Positions 7,232 to 14,340 of a stretch of 16,794 bases of DNA are shown one piece after another. The position numbers were made by a program, and so were the translations under genes. Source of the stretch: Trebonia sp. Its GTDB lineage: Bacteria > Actinomycetota > Actinomycetes > Streptosporangiales > Streptosporangiaceae. Position 1 is the stretch's first letter; every line of letters begins with the position of its first letter. The stretch is from NCBI GenBank assembly GCA_030038035.1, contig JASHPP010000716.1:1-16794 (forward strand), written 5' to 3'. Under the pieces are notes generated by a model. It was given only the letters and a program-made list of their open reading frames with translations. It did not search any database and was not told the DNA's origin.

Positions 7232-9024
7232 AGCACCCGCACCGTGCCGCGGTCCCCGTCCACCCGGATCCTGTCCCCCGTCCTGATCCGCTTGGTGGCG
7301 TCGCCGGTGCCGACGACGGCGGGCATGCCGTACTCGCGGGCGACGATCGCCGCGTGCGACATGGCGCCGCCGATGTCAGAGACCGCCGCCTTGATCTTGC
7401 CGAACACCGGCGCCCACGACGGCGCGGTCACCGGGCAGACGAGAATCTCGCCCTCGCGGATCTCGCCGATCTCGTTGACGTCGTGCAGCACCCGGGCGAC
7501 GCCCTCGACCACGCCGGCCGAGGCCGCGACGCCGTGCATCTCCTCCTCGTCCGGGTGCAGCCACGACTCGATGCGCTCGGCGGTGACCCCCCACAGCATG
7601 CGCACCGCGGGGTCGTTCAGCGCCTCGGGCACCGGGCCGAGCGCCGGCGGCGGCGACCAGTCACGCAGGACTTTGAGCATGCGCTTGCGTTCGGCGATGA
7701 TCGGCGGGAAGTGCGCCCCGCCGATCGGCGGCGTGCCCGCGGCCCAGGCGAGCGAGAGGTCGGCGAGCGCCTGGTCGACCTCGCCGTGGTGCAGGTGGAA
7801 GACGTCGTCGGCCTCGCCGAGCACGCCCTCGCGGGCCAGCAGCGCGCCGAACGCCTTGATCTTCTGGAAGAACCGCGTGGTGAACCAGTGCTCGCAGTAG
7901 AACTTATGGTCCTCGACGAACGGGAACACGAGCCGGCACAGGCCCAGCATCTGGTCGAACGCGGCCTTCTCGTCGTCGGTCGTCAGCAGGTCGCGGTAGC
8001 CGTTGGCGATCCGCTCGCGCTCTTCGACGAGCTGCGCCGTCGGCCGGGCGCGCATCGCCCCGTCGCGCACGGCGCCGACGTAGCCGGGCAGCGCGGTGAA
8101 CGGCACCGTCAGGTCGTCGTTCCAGCTCAGGTGGTGGTGGTAGAACCCGTCGCCGGTTGACACGTGGAACCAGGGGTCGCGCGCCTTCGCGAACGCGTCC
8201 AGCCATTGCTCGCCGGCCGGCCCACGGGAGGCCAGCGTGGACAGCACCTCCGCGGGGACGCAGCCCTCGGTGAACAAGTCGTCCACGCCCAGGTCGACGG
8301 CCAGCCGCGCCAGCGACCGGAGCTCGTCGTCCGGCCGGTACATGATCACGTCGATGCCCGCCACCATCCGGGCCACGGTCTGGTCGCTGATCTCGGGGAA
8401 CGCCTGCGTGCAGAACTGGAAGAACACCACGTAGGCGCCGTAGCCGAGCATCAGCATCTCGGTGTGGTGGTGCCAGGCCTTGGAGTACAGCGCCAGGCAC
8501 CTGGCGAAGTTGTCCTGCAGGTAGTGGTTCTGCGCGATGCCGCGCGCCTCGAACACCACCGTGTCGTCTTCCCACTCGGGCAGCGACGGCACCTCGATCG
8601 CCTCGATCTCCGCGATCAGCCCGCGAAGACGCTCCTTCCAGCCCTCGTACAGCGAGTCCCAGTTCTCGAAGTAGTAGCCCGCCCGCGGGCCGAAGGCCTC
8701 GGCGCGGCGCCCGATCTCGGCGGGGTCAAGCACCGGGTTGGCGGTGATGTAGACCCGGCCGTTGACGATCCGGTGCTCGATGCCCAGCGTGGTCGGGAAC
8801 ACGAACAGCCGCGCGGTGTTCGCGCCGATCGCCTGGTACGGGATCTCCGACGTGACCGTGTCGAAGGCCGGCATGGGCTCGGGGAAGTGCATCGAGTTGT
8901 AGAACCAGAAGCGCTTGTCGTCGTCGGGCTGGAACCGCGTGAAGTACTGGTACATCGAGCGCCAGTTCTCGGCGCCCGGCACGTCAGTTATCTGCGAGGG
9001 GAGCGGAAAGCCATCGTGTTCCAT
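7228..9024 (-). CDS. PEP-utilising phosphotransferase large subunit (phenylphosphate synthase alpha-like)
   Basis: A 598-residue protein. The C-terminal 80 or so residues are the PEP-utiliser swivelling domain (PF00391) with the phospho-accepting His557 in GGAMSHAAIVAREYGMPAVV. The first 480 residues are rich in aromatics and His (for example QPDDDKRFWFYNSMHFPEP and HHHTEMLMLGYGAYVVFFQF) and should bind the substrate. The PEP/pyruvate TIM barrel (PF02896) that follows the His domain in PEP synthase is absent, so pyruvate is not the expected acceptor. This layout is that of phenylphosphate synthase subunit A, and more distantly of rifampin phosphotransferase. The ATG at 9024 has AGGGGG eight bases upstream. 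With the small subunit it would phosphorylate an enol, phenol or alcohol. The substrate is not determined; a ketone enol is inferred from the neighbours. Confidence 0.85.
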   Translation of the reverse strand: MEHDGFPLPSQITDVPGAENWRSMYQYFTRFQPDDDKRFWFYNSMHFPEPMPAFDTVTSEIPYQAIGANTARLFVFPTTLGIEHRIVNGRVYITANPVLDPAEIGRRAEAFGPRAGYYFENWDSLYEGWKERLRGLIAEIEAIEVPSLPEWEDDTVVFEARGIAQNHYLQDNFARCLALYSKAWHHHTEMLMLGYGAYVVFFQFCTQAFPEISDQTVARMVAGIDVIMYRPDDELRSLARLAVDLGVDDLFTEGCVPAEVLSTLASRGPAGEQWLDAFAKARDPWFHVSTGDGFYHHHLSWNDDLTVPFTALPGYVGAVRDGAMRARPTAQLVEERERIANGYRDLLTTDDEKAAFDQMLGLCRLVFPFVEDHKFYCEHWFTTRFFQKIKAFGALLAREGVLGEADDVFHLHHGEVDQALADLSLAWAAGTPPIGGAHFPPIIAERKRMLKVLRDWSPPPALGPVPEALNDPAVRMLWGVTAERIESWLHPDEEEMHGVAASAGVVEGVARVLHDVNEIGEIREGEILVCPVTAPSWAPVFGKIKAAVSDIGGAMSHAAIVAREYGMPAVVGTGDATKRIRTGDRIRVDGDRGTVRVL

Positions 9025-9044
9025 CGTCGGAACCCCCTGGTTGG

Positions 9045-9087
9045 CCCACGAAGTGGGAGCTGGATTAGCCGGATTAGCTGGATTAGG
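9045..9087 (-). repeat. Three tandem 9-bp repeats carrying in-frame stops, plus small hairpin
   Basis: Read on minus, the end of the acetoacetate-CoA ligase gene runs into three tandem 9-mers, CCTAATCCA, GCTAATCCG and GCTAATCCA (9087-9061). The first holds the real TAA, and because the period is nine the next two TAA are in frame as well. A 5-bp hairpin CCCAC-TTC-GTGGG (9057-9045) follows, before the ribosome site of the next gene. This 58-base gap is the longest in the central operon. Possible roles are firm translation stop, RNA processing or attenuation (inference). Confidence 0.55.
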
Positions 9088-11137
9088 TTGTGTAGTCCCG
9101 CTGGGTGCGCGCGTAGTCGATAAAGGCGTCCAGGGAGGACGCGTCGGCCATCGCGCTGGTGTTGGCGGCCTTTTCCGCCGGCATTCCCATCAGGATCTTG
9201 CGGACCGGCACCTCGAGCTTCTTGCCGGTCAGCGTCGTCGGTATCGCGGGTACCTGGATTATCTTGTCGGGCACGTGCCGCGGGGTGTACTCACGCCGCA
9301 GCCGCATTCTTATCTCATTTTCGATCTTCTCGTCGAGCGTGAGACCGTCGGCCAGCTTGACGAACATCGGCATGAAGAACTGGCCGCCTGGCAGGTCGAG
9401 GTTGACCACGATCGCGTCGTCCACCTCGGGGACGCCCTCCAGGACCGTGTAGATCTCCGCGGTGCCGATCCGCACGCCGAACCGGTTCAGCGTCGCGTCG
9501 CTGCGGCCGAGCACCTGGCAGCTGCCGCGCTCGTTCACCTTGAAGAAGTCGCCCTGCCGCCAGACCCCGGGGAACTCGTCGAAGTACGTGGCCCGGTACC
9601 TCGTGCTGTTCTCGTCGTCGCCCCAGAGCTTGACCGGCATCGACGGCATCGGCTGCGTGATCACCATCTCGCCGACCTCGTTGACCACCGGCTGGCCCTT
9701 GTCGTTGAAGGCGTACGCGGCCACCGCGAGGTTGCGGTGCTGGTGCCAGCCGGCGTAGACGGGCAGGGTCGGCGACCCCCCGGTGAACCCGCTGCACACG
9801 TCGGTGCCGCCGCTGCCGACGATGCTGAACAGGTCCCGCTTGACCGTGCGGTAGAACCAGGCGCCGCATTCGGGGGAGACGGGCGAGCCGGCCAGCATAA
9901 TCGTCCGCAGCGCGGACAGGTCGTAGGAGTCCTTCGGCACGACGCCCCGCTTGGCGAGCATGTCCGCGTACGCGGGGCTGCCGCCGAACAGCGTCACGTT
10001 CGCGTCGGCCGCCATCCGCCACAGCGCGTCCGGCTCGGGGTAGCCGGGGTTCCCGTCGTACAGCAGCGGCTTCACGCCGAGCAGCAGCGAGCTGACCAGG
10101 AAGTTCCACATCATCCAGCCGGTCGTCGTGTAGAAGAACAGCACGTCGCCCGGTTTGAGGTCCATGTTCAGCCGTTGCAGCTTCAGCTGCTCGACGAGGA
10201 TCCCGCCGTGGCTGTGGGTAATGGCTTTCGGCAGTCCGGTGGTGCCGGAGGAGAACAAGATCCACAGCGGCATCCCGAACGGGCCGTGGTGGAACTCGAA
10301 GTCCGCCGGCTCGACCGCGGGGCCGTCCAGCAGGTCGTGCCAGTTCAGCGCGCCGTCCGCGGGCGCGGGGATGGCGGCGAACGGCAGGTAGATCACGTGG
10401 CGCAGGCAGTCGAGGTCGTCGACGATCGCCTTGATCTCGCCGCTGCGGTCGTAGTCCTTGCCGCCGTACCGGTAGCCGCCGGTGCAGATCAGCACGGTGG
10501 GCTGGAGCTGGCGGAGCCTGTCGAGCACGCCGCGCCAGCCGAAGTCGGGGGACACGCTCGTCCAGATCGCCCCGATGCTCGTCGCGGCGAGCATCGCGAT
10601 GACCGTCTCTGGGATGTTGGGCAGGCAGGACGCGAGGCGGTCGCCAGGCCGGACGCCGAGGTCCCGCAGCCGGGTCGCGAGCTTCCTGACGTTCCCGGCG
10701 AGCTCGTCCCAGGACAGCGGCGTGACCGGCGTGGTCTCGGAGTGGTAGTACAGCGCGACCTCGCCCGGGCGCTCCTGGCGCAGCACGTTCTGCGCGTAGT
10801 TCAGGCTGGCGCCGGGGAACCACTCCGCGCCGGGCATCTCCCGCTGCCCGAGCACCGCGTGCGGCTGCTCGGCGGCGACGATGTCGCTGTAGTCCCAGAT
10901 GGCGCCCCAGAAGCCGTCGATGTCCGTGACCGACCACTGCCACAGGTCCGGGTACCCGGCGAAGCCGAGGCCGCGCGTTTGCCGCAGCCAGGCCATGAAC
11001 GCGGTGATGTTCGCGTTCGCGATCCGCTCGGGGGTCGGCGTCCAGAGCAGGTCGCCGGCGGAAACGGGGCCGCTCAGGTCGGCGAGGGGCGTGTCCGCGG
11101 GCACGTCAACAGAATGGGCGTCTGCGCTCACAGCCAC
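9083..11137 (-). CDS. aacS: Acetoacetate-CoA ligase (acetoacetyl-CoA synthetase)
   Basis: A 684-residue ANL-superfamily enzyme. The N-terminus DLLWTPTPERIANANITAFM is characteristic of acetoacetate-CoA ligases. ATP-binding A3 is ILFSSGTTGLPKAITHSHGG. The A7/A8 region is seen in VWRQGDFFKVNERGSCQVLG and RSDATLNRFGVRIGTAEIY. The catalytic lysine is at 639/640 in TLTGKKLEVPVRKI. It forms acetoacetyl-CoA from acetoacetate, ATP and CoA; related beta-keto acids (for example benzoylacetate) are possible substrates. The GTG at 11137 is used, though a GTG two codons later is equally possible and neither has a strong ribosome site. It is the first gene of the central operon. If the carboxylase makes acetoacetate, this enzyme would be the next step. 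Confidence 0.93.
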   Translation of the reverse strand: MAVSADAHSVDVPADTPLADLSGPVSAGDLLWTPTPERIANANITAFMAWLRQTRGLGFAGYPDLWQWSVTDIDGFWGAIWDYSDIVAAEQPHAVLGQREMPGAEWFPGASLNYAQNVLRQERPGEVALYYHSETTPVTPLSWDELAGNVRKLATRLRDLGVRPGDRLASCLPNIPETVIAMLAATSIGAIWTSVSPDFGWRGVLDRLRQLQPTVLICTGGYRYGGKDYDRSGEIKAIVDDLDCLRHVIYLPFAAIPAPADGALNWHDLLDGPAVEPADFEFHHGPFGMPLWILFSSGTTGLPKAITHSHGGILVEQLKLQRLNMDLKPGDVLFFYTTTGWMMWNFLVSSLLLGVKPLLYDGNPGYPEPDALWRMAADANVTLFGGSPAYADMLAKRGVVPKDSYDLSALRTIMLAGSPVSPECGAWFYRTVKRDLFSIVGSGGTDVCSGFTGGSPTLPVYAGWHQHRNLAVAAYAFNDKGQPVVNEVGEMVITQPMPSMPVKLWGDDENSTRYRATYFDEFPGVWRQGDFFKVNERGSCQVLGRSDATLNRFGVRIGTAEIYTVLEGVPEVDDAIVVNLDLPGGQFFMPMFVKLADGLTLDEKIENEIRMRLRREYTPRHVPDKIIQVPAIPTTLTGKKLEVPVRKILMGMPAEKAANTSAMADASSLDAFIDYARTQRDYTT

Positions 11138-11197
11138 GAGGTTTTCACACGCCGCTCGCCGGAATCAATGGCGAAGTGGCCCATTTCACTCATCGGG

Positions 11198-11220
11198 GTG
11201 TTGGTTGCCGGCCCCAACAC
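11198..11220. promoter_or_regulatory. Inverted repeat between divergent genes (putative operator)
   Basis: GTGTTGG and CCAACAC are perfect 7-bp arms separated by nine bases. They lie in the 143-base region between the acetoacetate-CoA ligase start (11137) and the divergent amidohydrolase (11281). The position suits a regulator controlling both directions. No regulator gene lies directly beside it. It could also be a hairpin. Seen in sequence; function inferred. Confidence 0.4.
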
Positions 11221-11267
11221 AGCCTGCTCGGGGCGCATGCGTGACAATCGCGGCGTCGCAGGACCTG

Positions 11268-11273
11268 TACAAT
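11268..11273 (+). promoter_or_regulatory. -10 box for leaderless amidohydrolase mRNA
   Basis: TACAAT ends exactly seven bases before the ATG at 11281, the spacing expected if transcription begins at the A of the start codon. A GTGACA at 11241 is too far (21 bases) to be a standard -35. This supports 11281 as the start. Confidence 0.45.
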
Positions 11274-11280
11274 GCCATGG

Positions 11281-12153
11281 ATGCGCATCGATTCGCTGGC
11301 CGCTGTCGACGTTCACGTGCACATCGAAGCCGACGGGCATGGCTGCTTCTCCCTCGACGACGAGCTGCTCGCCGCGTCCGCGAAGTACTTCAGGGCGGAC
11401 CACGACCGCTCGCCCACCCTGGAGAAGATCGCGGACCTGTACCGGTCGCTGAACATGGCCGCGGTCGTGTTCACGGTGGACGCCGGCACGTTCACCGGGC
11501 ATCCGCCGCTGTCGAGCGAGGAGATCGCCGACAAGGCGCGCGAGCACGCGGACGTGCTGATCCCGTTCGGGTCGGTCGACCCGCTGCGCGGCGCCGACGC
11601 CGTCGCCCAGGCCCGCCGGCTTGTCGACGGGCACGGCGTGCGCGGCTTCAAGTTCCACCCGTCGCTGCAGGGCTTCGCGCCGAACGACCCCGCGTACTAC
11701 CCCCTCTGGGAGCGGATCGCCTCGCTCGGCGTGCCGGCGCTCTTTCACACCGGCCAGACCGGCATCGGCGCGGGGCTGCCAGGCGGGCGGGGCATCAAGC
11801 TGCGGCTGTCCGACCCGATGCTGCTCGACGACGTGGCGGCGGACTTCCCCGACCTGACGGTGATCCTCGCCCATCCGTCCGTGCCGTGGGCGGACTCGGC
11901 GATCTCGATGGCGACGCACAAGTCCAACGTGTACATCGACCTGTCGGGCTGGTCGCCGACGTACTTCCCGCCGTCGCTGGTCCGCGCGGCCAACTCCTAC
12001 CTGCAGGACAAGGTGCTGTTCGGCACGGACTTCCCGCTGCTGACCCCGCAGCGCTGGCTGCGCGACTTCGACGCCCTCGACATCAAGCCCGACGTCCGCC
12101 CCAAGATCCTCAAGGACAACGCGGTAGCCCTGCTCGGCCTGGACAAGGGCTAG
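11281..12153 (+). CDS. Amidohydrolase_2 family metal-dependent hydrolase or decarboxylase
   Basis: A 290-residue TIM-barrel amidohydrolase. Metal ligands: HVH at residues 12-14 of MRIDSLAAVDVHVHIEA, a His in GFKFHPSLQG, a His in ALFHTGQTG, a His in VILAHPSVPW, and the Asp of LFGTDFPLL. These are typical of PF04909, which includes ACMSD and resorcylate decarboxylases. The start at 11281 is favoured by the TACAAT box seven bases upstream. The alternative ATG at 11272 adds three residues and has AGGA eight bases before it. It diverges from the ketone/carboxylase operon and may act in the same catabolic route (inference). The substrate is unknown. The remnant at 1681-1797 is from a different, paralogous member (MRRIAVEEAF type). 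Confidence 0.88.
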   Translation: MRIDSLAAVDVHVHIEADGHGCFSLDDELLAASAKYFRADHDRSPTLEKIADLYRSLNMAAVVFTVDAGTFTGHPPLSSEEIADKAREHADVLIPFGSVDPLRGADAVAQARRLVDGHGVRGFKFHPSLQGFAPNDPAYYPLWERIASLGVPALFHTGQTGIGAGLPGGRGIKLRLSDPMLLDDVAADFPDLTVILAHPSVPWADSAISMATHKSNVYIDLSGWSPTYFPPSLVRAANSYLQDKVLFGTDFPLLTPQRWLRDFDALDIKPDVRPKILKDNAVALLGLDKG

Positions 12154-12175
12154 CGCGGCACCCGCGGCGCGCCCG

Positions 12176-12199
12176 GCCGGGGCGGGGTGTTTCCCCGGC
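12176..12199 (+). terminator. Possible hairpin terminator after amidohydrolase
   Basis: GCCGGGG and CCCCGGC form perfect 7-bp arms around a 10-base loop, 22 bases after the amidohydrolase stop. There is no T-run, which is common for actinobacterial terminators but makes the call weak. Confidence 0.35.
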
Positions 12200-12223
12200 G
12201 TCACCAGAGTCCCGCAAGTGTGA

Positions 12224-12291
12224 CTTTGCACACTCCTTGCATGCACAAATCGCCCATAACGGACGGCGAAATCGTCACAGAGTGTGCAAAG
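12224..12291. repeat. 12-bp perfect inverted repeat in non-coding stretch
   Basis: CTTTGCACACTC (12224-12235) and GAGTGTGCAAAG (12280-12291) are exact reverse complements, 44 bases apart. Between them lies an 8-bp palindrome TGCATGCA (12238-12245). The section is less GC-rich than the surrounding genes. No gene is visible on either strand. A protein-binding pair or an RNA structure are both possible. Confidence 0.6.
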
Positions 12292-12316
12292 ACGGCTGGC
12301 TGCCAGCCCTTGATGA

Positions 12317-12473
12317 TCATCCACAGCGGCGGATGTTTATCCACATGGTGTTTGTCCCGGTAAGGCGCGATGTGAGACCTGGTTATGCACAGCTGGTCCA
12401 CCCCCTGCTCCCAACCGTGGCCACAAAGCTCTCAGGCGTTGCGCACAGCGTCATCCACAGGATCTGTGGAAAC
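12317..12473. promoter_or_regulatory. Cluster of DnaA-box-like sites
   Basis: The stretch 12154-12517 has no gene; its right half carries sites like the DnaA box TTATCCACA / TTGTCCACA. There is one perfect copy, TTATCCACA at 12337. Copies with one mismatch are TCATCCACA at 12317 and 12451 and TTATGCACA at 12383. Weaker ones are at 12394, 12417 and 12439, and on the other strand at 12465. The sites at 12317 and 12337 are 20 bases apart in the same orientation. The two at 12451 and 12465 face each other in TCCACAG-GAT-CTGTGGA. No dnaA, dnaN or plasmid rep gene is in the window, so this is more likely a DnaA-titrating cluster outside oriC, as known from Streptomyces, than the origin itself (inference). 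Confidence 0.55.
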
Positions 12474-12517
12474 CGCGCGTCGCGTGCGCCAGCCGGGCAG
12501 CCGGGCAGTCGGCCGCG

Positions 12518-13207
12518 TCACGCGCCCAGGTGCGGGAGCAGGCCGGCGATCGAGTCCAGGACGAGGGGGTCGCCAGGCAGGCCCGCCCGCGCCGGCGCGG
12601 CCGCGAGTTCCTCGCGGGTCGAGGCGCCGGTCAGCACGCCGGCGACGACGCCCGCGCCGGCCCGCAGGCCCGACTCGACGTCGCTCGGGGTGTCGCCGAC
12701 GACGGCGAGCTCGGCCACCGCGCCGCCGCGCAGGCGCAGCAGCGCGGTGAGCGGCAGGTCCGGCCATGGCCGGCCGCGGCCGGCGTCGGCGGGGGAGAGC
12801 ACCAGGTCGACCAGCGGCGCCCAGCCGAGCGCGGCGACGATCGCGTCCCGCGTGGCCGGGGAGAACCCGGTCGCCAGGCACACCTTGATCCCGGCGGAAC
12901 GGCACGCGGCGAAGACGTCGACCGCGCCGGGCATCGGCGCGACCTGGCCGGCGTTCACCGCCGCCGCGTAGTGCGCCTCGAACGACGCGTTGGCCGCTTG
13001 CGCCGCGGACTCGTCGGGCAGGATGTGCCGGAACACCTCGATCTTCGACTGGCCCATGCTGGCCTGCACGTGCCTCATCGCCTTGTTGAAGGCGGCGACG
13101 GGCAGGTTGTGCCTGGCGATGGCCGCGGTGAACGCGGCCATGACGGTCCCCTCGTCGCGCACGGTGGTGCCGGCCATGTCCAGGCAGGCGACGGTGATTC
13201 TGGTCAT
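12518..13207 (-). CDS. Phosphonatase-like HAD hydrolase (PhnX-like)
   Basis: A 229-residue HAD protein. Motif I is LDMAGTTV: Asp10 is the nucleophile and the +2 position is Ala, not Asp, as in phosphonoacetaldehyde hydrolase (PhnX), which lacks the usual acid/base. Lys55 in SMGQSKIEVFR aligns with the region of PhnX's Schiff-base lysine. Motif II is ATGFSPATRD and motif IV VVGDTPSDVESGLRAGA; the loop GRPWPDL replaces the usual GRPAPDM. These features suit C-P bond hydrolysis of a phosphonoaldehyde. The ATG at 13207 overlaps the stop of the FAD oxidoreductase (ATGA), so the two are cotranscribed. This fits the phosphonatase-like proteins (TIGR03351) often found next to TIGR03364 oxidoreductases; the exact substrate is unknown. 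Confidence 0.85.
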   Translation of the reverse strand: MTRITVACLDMAGTTVRDEGTVMAAFTAAIARHNLPVAAFNKAMRHVQASMGQSKIEVFRHILPDESAAQAANASFEAHYAAAVNAGQVAPMPGAVDVFAACRSAGIKVCLATGFSPATRDAIVAALGWAPLVDLVLSPADAGRGRPWPDLPLTALLRLRGGAVAELAVVGDTPSDVESGLRAGAGVVAGVLTGASTREELAAAPARAGLPGDPLVLDSIAGLLPHLGA

Positions 13208-14337
13208 GGCGGGAAGGTCTCCTCGGCGATGGCGGGGGAACAGGTCATGCCGCGCCCGCCCGGGCCGGTGACGAGGACCACGCCTGGCGCGACCTGCGAC
13301 CGGTGGTAGAGCGCGTCGCTGCCGACGACCTCGCTGTAGACGCCGGCCCAGCGGCGCTGCGTCGGCGGCAGCGGCGCTCCGAGCAGCGCCGCGGCGCGGG
13401 CCCGCAGGTGGTCGTAAGCGTCCTCGTCCACGTCGAATGCGAACGGCTCGTCGTAGGAGTGCGTGTCGCCGATGGTCAGCCCGCCGTCGGCGCGCTGCAC
13501 GAGCAGCAGCTGCGCGCGGGCCGCGGCCGCGGCCGGCGACTGCGGGCCAAGCAGCGCGCGGGCGGGCACGTCGTAGGCGGGGTAGTAGCGCAGCGAGTCG
13601 CCGTCGGCGACCGAGGTGGTCAGCCGCGCGGGAAACGGGCGGGTCTGCAGCATCTGCAGCCGGACCCGCCGCAGCCCGCCGCCCGCGGACTCCAGCGCGC
13701 CGGCTGCCGCCAGATGCCGTCCGGCCACCCCGGTGAAATTCGCTCCCGTGCACAAGACCACGAGGTCGCCGCGGTGCCATGTCCCCTGGTGGTCGCGCAC
13801 CCCGTGGGCGGCGACCTCGACGGCCTCAAGCCCGGGGAGCCACGCGTATCCGGGTCCGGCGAGGGACGCGCGCAGGGCCGGGAGCGCCAGCCGGGGCTCC
13901 ACGATCGCGTCGGCCCGGCACAGCAGCCCGCCGAGGAACTCACCGCGCAGCGCCGGGTTCGCCGCGCGGACGCCGCCGGGGTCGAGCAGCTCGAAGTCCC
14001 GCTGCTTGGCGTCCGGCAGGTCCGCCGCCTCCCGCAGCACCTGCAGCTCGGCCGGACCGGTGGCGACAGTCACCGACCCGGCCGCACGAAAGCCGATGCC
14101 CGGGGCGTCCGCGGCTATGCATTCCCACAGCTCGCGGGCGCGCAGCGCCAGGGCGAGCTCAGCGCCGGCCCTCCGGCCGCTTACCCAGATGAGGCCGAAG
14201 TTGCGCACGCTCGCGCCGCGCGCCGCCGCCTCTCGCTCCAGGTGCACGACGTCGGATCCGCGGCGTCGCGCCATCCACGCGTGCATGGTGCCGAGCGCGC
14301 CGCCGCCGACGATGACCACCCGGTGAGTCGCGTTCAC
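13204..14337 (-). CDS. FAD-dependent amino acid/amine oxidase-like protein (TIGR03364 type)
   Basis: A 377-residue DAO-family flavoprotein. The FAD dinucleotide-binding motif is VVIVGGGALGTMHAW (residues 7-21), followed by the acidic end of strand 2 (HLERE) and RGASVRNFGLIWVSGR, which is typical of TIGR03364 proteins. The C-terminus has VYSEVVGSDALYHRSQVAPG and VLVTGPGGRGMTCSPAIAEE, where the flavin ring is closed in. The start is GTG at 14337, eight bases after a TATACT box, so the mRNA may be nearly leaderless. Coupling to the phosphonatase-like gene and a preceding GntR gene suggests oxidative deamination of an aminophosphonate or its N-alkyl or hydroxy derivative, giving the aldehyde for the hydrolase (inference). 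Confidence 0.87.
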   Translation of the reverse strand: MNATHRVVIVGGGALGTMHAWMARRRGSDVVHLEREAAARGASVRNFGLIWVSGRRAGAELALALRARELWECIAADAPGIGFRAAGSVTVATGPAELQVLREAADLPDAKQRDFELLDPGGVRAANPALRGEFLGGLLCRADAIVEPRLALPALRASLAGPGYAWLPGLEAVEVAAHGVRDHQGTWHRGDLVVLCTGANFTGVAGRHLAAAGALESAGGGLRRVRLQMLQTRPFPARLTTSVADGDSLRYYPAYDVPARALLGPQSPAAAAARAQLLLVQRADGGLTIGDTHSYDEPFAFDVDEDAYDHLRARAAALLGAPLPPTQRRWAGVYSEVVGSDALYHRSQVAPGVVLVTGPGGRGMTCSPAIAEETFPP

Positions 14338-14340
14338 AGG

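Noticed and set aside
2669..9024. Simple anaplerotic pair: PEP synthase plus pyruvate carboxylase
   Set aside because: The PEP/pyruvate-binding barrel is missing from the kinase and the pyruvate-binding Arg from the carboxyltransferase, so both pyruvate functions are doubtful. Not fully excluded without assay.
8915..11452. Very long plus-strand open frame opposite the ligase and kinase genes
   Set aside because: Antisense shadow caused by high GC; composition is Arg/Ala/Gly/His-rich without domains, and the minus strand carries complete enzyme motifs.
11128..12324. 398-codon minus-strand open frame
   Set aside because: Shadow of the intact amidohydrolase at 11281-12153 on the plus strand.
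12154..12517. Chromosomal origin oriC
   Set aside because: DnaA-like boxes are present, but dnaA, dnaN and rpmH are not, and there is no clear AT-rich unwinding region.
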